Source: Saprospiraceae bacterium
GTDB lineage: Bacteria > Bacteroidota > Bacteroidia > Chitinophagales > Saprospiraceae
DNA length: 10,534 bases
Direction: 5' to 3'
NCBI GenBank assembly: GCA_014379065.1
Contig: JACMMM010000315.1
Coordinates: 1 to 10,534 of the forward strand
Below are positions 6,823 to 10,534 of the stretch, one piece after another (position 1 is the first letter of the stretch; every line of letters begins with the position of its first letter). The position numbers were made by a program, and so were the translations under genes. Under the pieces are notes generated by a model. It did no database searches, was not told the origin of the DNA, and worked only from the letters and a program-made list of their open reading frames with translations.

Positions 6823-6839
6823 AAAATCCAATTACGCAT

Positions 6840-9242
6840 ATGGCAAATCGTTTTTTCACCACGGCCCTCTCAAATTCATCCTTCATTCGGACAATCACGC
6901 TTGGCGTTGCACTCCTGTTCGGGTTTTCTCTGCACTTGAGTAGTCAGACCATTTACGCTCTGTCTGGCAATAACCTGATTTCCTTCAAATCCAACACCCC
7001 TGGTTCTTTACTCAGCAATGTCCCTGTGAGTGGCATCGCCGCAGGGCAAAGCATTCAGGGCCTGGATTTCCGCCCCAATACAGGTCAACTTTATGCACTG
7101 GGTTACAACCAAAATACAGGGGAAGCTCGGCTTTATACTGTGGATTCAAACACAGGAGTCGCGTCAAGCATCGGCTCCGCCCCAGTTTCGTTAAAAGCCA
7201 ATATGGGCAAAGTCAGCATGGACTTCAACCCTACGGTGGATCGTATTCGCGTGACCGGGAGCGACAATTCCAACTACCGGCTCCATCCGGTCACGGGTGC
7301 GATTGCAGCAACGGATTTAGACCTAGCCTTCGCCGCAACTGATGTGAATACTGGGTCAAACCCCTCCATTGGCGCACTGGCTTATACCAACAGTTACATC
7401 GGAGCGACTTCAACCACGTTATACAACTACGACGATTCCCTGAATATACTCACCACCCAAATCCCGCCCAACAACGGCACCCTAAACACCGTTGGCATTT
7501 CAGGCATTGCCGTAAACCTGACCGATCCTTCATCAGATATAGATATTTTTTTCGACGCAGCCAGTAGCACGAACAAAGCATATTTGGCCGCCAACAGCGG
7601 AACACAAACGGCTGACAATCTTTACACCGTAAACCTAAGCACAGGAGTAGCCACACTCTTGGGGCCTATTGGCAGCGGAGCATCGGTGAGCGACATTGCC
7701 GTATTGATTGACCGCAGCGTGTCCGCCAGCTTGAGCGGGCAATTGACCTACGCCCTCACCAGCAACAACAACCTGATTTCTTTTGACGCAAACTTACCCG
7801 GCACCATTCGCAAACTCGTGACAATCACCGGTATCGCTACGGGCCAAACGCTTTCCGGCATGGATTTCCGACCCGCAACAGGCGAACTTTTCGGGCTGGG
7901 TTATAACGCCACCACGGGCGAAGGCCGACTTTATACCATTGACGTAACCACAGGCGTGGGCACAGCGGTCGGCATGGCTGCCTTTGTGCTTCGCCCCAAC
8001 ATGGGCAAGATCAGCATGGATTTCAACCCTACAGTAGACCGAATCCGGGTGACGGGTAGTGACAATTCCAACTTCCGTTTGCACCCCGTCACAGGAGTAG
8101 TAGCAGCGACAGACCTGAATTTAAGTTTCGCTTCAGGTGATGTAAATGCAGGAATAAATCCTTCAGTCGGCACAGGTGCATACACCAATAGTTTTGCAGG
8201 TGCTACAGCCACCACGCTTTACAATTATGACGATTCGCTCAATGTGCTGACGACTCAAGTCCCACCGAACAATGGGACATTGAACACCCTTGGTACTTCA
8301 ACCATCGCGGTCAATCTCGCGGACCCGAGCTCCGATTTAGATATTTTGTCCAGCCAGTACGGCAATCCGAACACAGCTTTTTTGTCGGCAAATGTGGGGA
8401 CTTCCACCTTCGACAATTTATATACTATCAACCTCACTACAGGAGCAGCTACCTTTCGCGGAAAAATTGGCAATGGCATCGCGATCATAGACATTGCTGT
8501 GACTTTACAACCCACAGAAACTGCCTGCGACTCAAAAACAGTTGATTGTGTGAAGTATGAACTCTTAACGATCACCAAAAACGCTTCGGGCGACAAAACC
8601 TACCGCGTCCGCATTACCAACAACTGCTCCGATAAACTTGTCTACGCCGCTTTCCAACTTCCCAACGGCATCACGGCGGTGAGCCCTTCTAATAATGGAA
8701 CGTTTACCTCTCTTGGTGGCCATGTTTACGAAGTACGCAATCCGAACTATTCACCATTCTACTCAGTTCGTTTCAAAGACCAATCGGTTGATGGCATTGC
8801 TAATGGCCAAGCCGATTTGTTTGAATATTCTTTGCCTATTACCGCGAACCCAAATTATATCCACGTCACTACACGCATAGGCGCAACTTCCCGCGAAGCT
8901 TATCTTAATGTGTTCAGCTGTACCGTCGGCAGCAGTGCTTCAAGGCCCGATGCAGATGAGCGAAACGGTGATTTTGAACAGAAGACTACGGGTGAATTCC
9001 GCCTATTCCCAAACCCAACGGATGGGGTTCTCTTTGCCGATTTGTCCGCTTGGGAAGGCCAGCAAGTACAACTTTGCGCATTCAATGCACAGGGTCAAAT
9101 GCTCCTGTCTCAAGCCCTCCAAGGAGGCGACATTCAACAAATGGTTGAGATACCAGGCAATTTGCCGGAAGGACTTTATTTCTTGGAATTGACCGCCTCA
9201 AATGGCAAAAAACAAGTCCGCAAATTCATGCTGCAACACTAA
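6840..9242 (+). CDS. Secreted protein with two DUF4394 domains and a T9SS sorting domain
   Basis: The 800-residue protein has an N-terminal signal peptide (hydrophobic about 19-33, likely cleavage near SSQ at 34-36). Two tandem copies of DUF4394 follow, about residues 38-290 and 301-555, offset by roughly 264 residues. Each has the sequence MGKxSMDFNPTVDRIRVTG, then LHPVTG and TTLYNYDDSLNxLTTQ, and short strand-rich stretches consistent with a propeller-like fold. Residues about 560-700 form a Cys-containing, probably Ig-like region (DSKTVDC, ITNNCSD, NVFSC). From Phe720 (FRLFPNPTDG) to the end (GKKQVRKFMLQH) it has the form of a T9SS type A sorting domain, so the protein is expected to cross the outer membrane and be released or anchored on the surface. 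The function of DUF4394 is not known to me. The ATG at 6840 directly precedes the signal peptide. Confidence 0.93.
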   Translation: MANRFFTTALSNSSFIRTITLGVALLFGFSLHLSSQTIYALSGNNLISFKSNTPGSLLSNVPVSGIAAGQSIQGLDFRPNTGQLYALGYNQNTGEARLYTVDSNTGVASSIGSAPVSLKANMGKVSMDFNPTVDRIRVTGSDNSNYRLHPVTGAIAATDLDLAFAATDVNTGSNPSIGALAYTNSYIGATSTTLYNYDDSLNILTTQIPPNNGTLNTVGISGIAVNLTDPSSDIDIFFDAASSTNKAYLAANSGTQTADNLYTVNLSTGVATLLGPIGSGASVSDIAVLIDRSVSASLSGQLTYALTSNNNLISFDANLPGTIRKLVTITGIATGQTLSGMDFRPATGELFGLGYNATTGEGRLYTIDVTTGVGTAVGMAAFVLRPNMGKISMDFNPTVDRIRVTGSDNSNFRLHPVTGVVAATDLNLSFASGDVNAGINPSVGTGAYTNSFAGATATTLYNYDDSLNVLTTQVPPNNGTLNTLGTSTIAVNLADPSSDLDILSSQYGNPNTAFLSANVGTSTFDNLYTINLTTGAATFRGKIGNGIAIIDIAVTLQPTETACDSKTVDCVKYELLTITKNASGDKTYRVRITNNCSDKLVYAAFQLPNGITAVSPSNNGTFTSLGGHVYEVRNPNYSPFYSVRFKDQSVDGIANGQADLFEYSLPITANPNYIHVTTRIGATSREAYLNVFSCTVGSSASRPDADERNGDFEQKTTGEFRLFPNPTDGVLFADLSAWEGQQVQLCAFNAQGQMLLSQALQGGDIQQMVEIPGNLPEGLYFLELTASNGKKQVRKFMLQH

Positions 9243-9282
9243 GTCACATCATATCGTCAAAGACAATCTTCAGAATTGCCCT

Positions 9283-9391
9283 AATGACGATCAATGACGA
9301 ATGACGATCAATGACGAATGACGATTAATGACGAATGACGATTAATGACGAATGACGACGAATGACGAATGACGATTAATGACGAATGACG
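9283..9391. repeat. 17-bp tandem repeat array after the DUF4394 gene
   Basis: About six units of AATGACGAATGACGATY run head to tail: full 17-bp units start at 9293, 9310, 9327, 9344 (ends CG instead of TT) and 9361, with partial units at 9283-9292 and 9378-9391. The 17-bp unit is itself a fused pair of AATGACGA-type words. The array lies in the 3' untranslated region of the DUF4394 gene and ends exactly where the A tract of the next terminator begins. On the minus strand it yields an artificial SSLIVIRH-type reading frame, which I do not regard as a gene. Confidence 0.92.
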
Positions 9392-9446
9392 AAAAAAACA
9401 ACCCCTCGAAGTGCCCCACCGCACTTTCCGAGGGGTTGTTTTTTTT
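9392..9446. terminator. Strong, symmetric (bidirectional-looking) terminator
   Basis: An outer stem of 17 bp pairs 9392-9408 with 9429-9445 (seven A-T pairs, then CAACCCCTCG with CGAGGGGTTG). After a 2-nt bulge (9427-9428), an inner 6-bp stem pairs 9409-9414 with 9421-9426 around a CCCACC loop. A run of A residues precedes it and a run of T residues follows it, so it could end transcription in both directions. It separates the DUF4394 gene from the downstream envelope gene, both on the plus strand. Confidence 0.9.
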
Positions 9447-9592
9447 GAAATCCTTGTGTTAAAAAGAGCGCCCTGCAACATATTTTTTTTGCCTGAGCGA
9501 TGAAACCGCCCACCCATCTATTGTCGAGTAGCATCTACACAATATAACAGTTAAGGTGCAAGAATTTTTTGTTAACTTGCGTTACGGTGCAA

Positions 9593-9622
9593 ATGCACAA
9601 GAATAAACTCTATTACGTATGA
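9593..9622 (+). other. Possible nine-codon leader ORF overlapping the next start (ATGA)
   Basis: ATG at 9593 opens nine codons (MHKNKLYYV) that stop with TGA at 9620-9622, overlapping the ATG of the envelope gene (9619-9621) in an ATGA arrangement. This layout would allow translational coupling. No Shine-Dalgarno sequence is visible for either start, and such a short frame can arise by chance. Confidence 0.2.
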
Positions 9623-10227
9623 ATCGGCCCCACCTATGTTTTGCCATCGCCGGGCTCTGCTTCGGCGCATCCCCCAAAGGACTTGGACAGCCTGTAGTGC
9701 ATGAACCTCCCGCACCCAATGCGCAGCCTGCCGCCGTTCAAGCTTGCAAAGCCGCAGATTCTAGTGCCGTTGCCTGTTCCCCAACGCACGATCCTTCCGG
9801 GAAAAAGTTATTGCAAGGGCTTCGGGTAACAGGTGGCCAACTGACCATCCCATTCAAAATCAGAAAAAAGGCAGAACACAGCACTTTTCGCCTGACCACC
9901 GATGTGACACTCGGGGCCTTTATTGGACTGACCAAAAAATTGTCAGGCAAAAATGATCATTACCTGACCATTCCAATAACAGCAGGGCTGACTTTTATCA
10001 ATATCAACGACAACAATACCTCCATGGAATTTAAAGCCGCCGACGAAGAAAGCAGCAACGACGTGGTGCCGGGGCTAACCTGGAGCACGGGCATTCTCTT
10101 GCAATTGGATCAATACAACCTCGGTTTTATTATTGGAAAAGACTATGCCAGCGAGGTGGGCGACCAATGGCTTTATCACCGAAAAATGTGGTGGTCGTTT
10201 GGACTGGGGTTTTCGTTTACGAATTAA
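9619..10227 (+). CDS. Small exported protein, probably beta-rich outer-membrane type, unknown function
   Basis: I do not recognise a named family. The 202-residue protein starts with a probable signal peptide (about 1-24, ending near GLGQ); there is no proper lipobox, so it is not scored as a lipoprotein. Residues about 25-62 are Ala/Pro-rich with two Cys (CKAADSSAVAC). From about residue 70 the sequence alternates hydrophobic and polar residues in strand-like runs (GGQLTIPFKI, STFRLTTDVTLGAFIGL, HYLTIPITAGLTFI, GILLQLDQYNLGFIIGKDY) and ends WWSFGLGFSF, which resembles a small beta-barrel ending near the C-terminus. This suggests an outer-membrane barrel or barrel-like protein. A terminator upstream shows it is separate from the DUF4394 gene. 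It converges with the NADH dehydrogenase gene with 5 bp between the two stop codons. Confidence 0.75.
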   Translation: MNRPHLCFAIAGLCFGASPKGLGQPVVHEPPAPNAQPAAVQACKAADSSAVACSPTHDPSGKKLLQGLRVTGGQLTIPFKIRKKAEHSTFRLTTDVTLGAFIGLTKKLSGKNDHYLTIPITAGLTFININDNNTSMEFKAADEESSNDVVPGLTWSTGILLQLDQYNLGFIIGKDYASEVGDQWLYHRKMWWSFGLGFSFTN

Positions 10228-10232
10228 TTAAA

Positions 10233-10534
10233 TCAACTACCGGGCTTGCGCCAGGGCTTTATCACCAATCTCAGGCTCTGGTCGTAGGTAAGATAATTCC
10301 AGACCCAGTTGAGAAAAACAAATATCTTGTTCTTCGTACCCAAGATGTAAAGTAAATGGATAAAAAGCCACATCATCCAAGCCAATATGCCCTGTGTATT
10401 CCAAAAAGGCAGATCTGCCACCGCCCTATGCCGTCCGATGGTAGCCATGCTGCCAAGGTCGAAGTAATGGAAAGGCTCTAATGTTTTGCCCTGCGCCATC
10501 CTGACCAAGTTTTTAGCCAATCGTTTCCCTTGCT
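10233..10534 (-). CDS. ndh: Type II NADH dehydrogenase (NDH-2), C-terminal part, cut by the window edge
   Basis: On the minus strand a reading frame runs in from the window edge and stops at 10233-10235. Only about 99 C-terminal residues are present. They read QGKRLAKNLV at the edge, then DLGSMATIGRHRAVADL, a motif typical of the end of the NDH-2 flavoprotein family, followed by a hydrophobic stretch (TQGILAWMMWLFIHLLYILG) and NKIFVFLNWVWNYLTYD. This matches the membrane-associated C-terminal region of Bacteroidota NDH-2-like NAD(P)/FAD oxidoreductases, which oxidise NADH and pass electrons to quinone without pumping protons. The FAD and NADH binding domains lie outside the window. The frame continues upstream through codons without a stop, so the TTG at 10518-10520 is not the real start. 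Confidence 0.9.
   Translation of the reverse strand, partial: QGKRLAKNLVRMAQGKTLEPFHYFDLGSMATIGRHRAVADLPFWNTQGILAWMMWLFIHLLYILGTKNKIFVFLNWVWNYLTYDQSLRLVIKPWRKPGS

Noticed and set aside
6145..6831. 228-residue minus-strand frame opposite the aminotransferase
   Set aside because: It is antisense to a gene with complete catalytic motifs and shows no domain of its own; the length follows from codon bias.
9308..9517. Minus-strand 69-residue frame with repeating SSLIVIRH
   Set aside because: It is produced by the AATGACGA tandem array and the terminator; the repeating peptide is the translation of the 17-bp repeat.
9521..9550. TTG, 19 bp, TATAACAG as a Bacteroidota-type promoter (TTG-N19-TAnnTTTG)
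   Set aside because: The spacing fits but the -7 element matches only TA and the final G. It is too weak to list, though a promoter must lie between the terminator at 9446 and the gene at 9619.
10167..10355. 62-residue plus-strand frame overlapping the end of the envelope gene
   Set aside because: It overlaps the envelope gene and runs antisense to the NADH dehydrogenase C-terminus, which has clear family motifs.

Overview
The window looks like a chromosomal piece from a Bacteroidota bacterium, most likely a Saprospiria/Haliscomenobacter-type lineage. The evidence is a type IX secretion (T9SS) sorting domain on a DUF4394 surface protein, a lipoprotein signal of the usual form, the lack of clear Shine-Dalgarno sequences, and several kinds of short intergenic repeats that I recall from Bacteroidota genomes. 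The lineage call is inference; no rRNA or marker gene is present.

Layout from left to right: an 8-bp tandem repeat at the edge; an orphan lipoprotein gene (153-1187) closed by a strong hairpin terminator; a 350-bp gap filled by a composite inverted-repeat cluster built from four copies of GGTGCGTAGCACC; a 12-helix MFS transporter (1537-2766); a GH37 trehalase without a signal peptide (2858-4408); a PfkB-family sugar kinase (4583-5488); an ornithine aminotransferase (5492-6736) 3 bp behind the kinase and followed by a terminator hairpin; a large secreted protein with two DUF4394 domains and a T9SS C-terminal signal (6840-9242); a 17-bp tandem-repeat array running straight into a strong bidirectional-looking terminator; a small exported, probably beta-rich envelope protein (9619-10227); and, on the minus strand and cut by the window edge, the C-terminus of a type II NADH dehydrogenase.

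Functionally, the MFS transporter, trehalase and sugar kinase make a plausible uptake, hydrolysis and phosphorylation set for trehalose or a related sugar. This rests on gene order and families only. The aminotransferase is co-transcribed with the kinase by spacing, but its metabolic link to sugar use is not obvious.

I found no clearly new multi-gene system. The most notable signal is repeat invasion. Most of the larger gaps carry a short repeat or palindrome, and two repeat-like sequences lie inside the trehalase reading frame without breaking it: a 64-bp near-perfect palindrome and a short AACACTCAACACT-type tandem. The trehalase start codon itself sits in a degenerate AATGAC repeat. All catalytic motifs remain intact, so this looks like a working enzyme that has absorbed mobile or slippage-derived repeats as surface loops.
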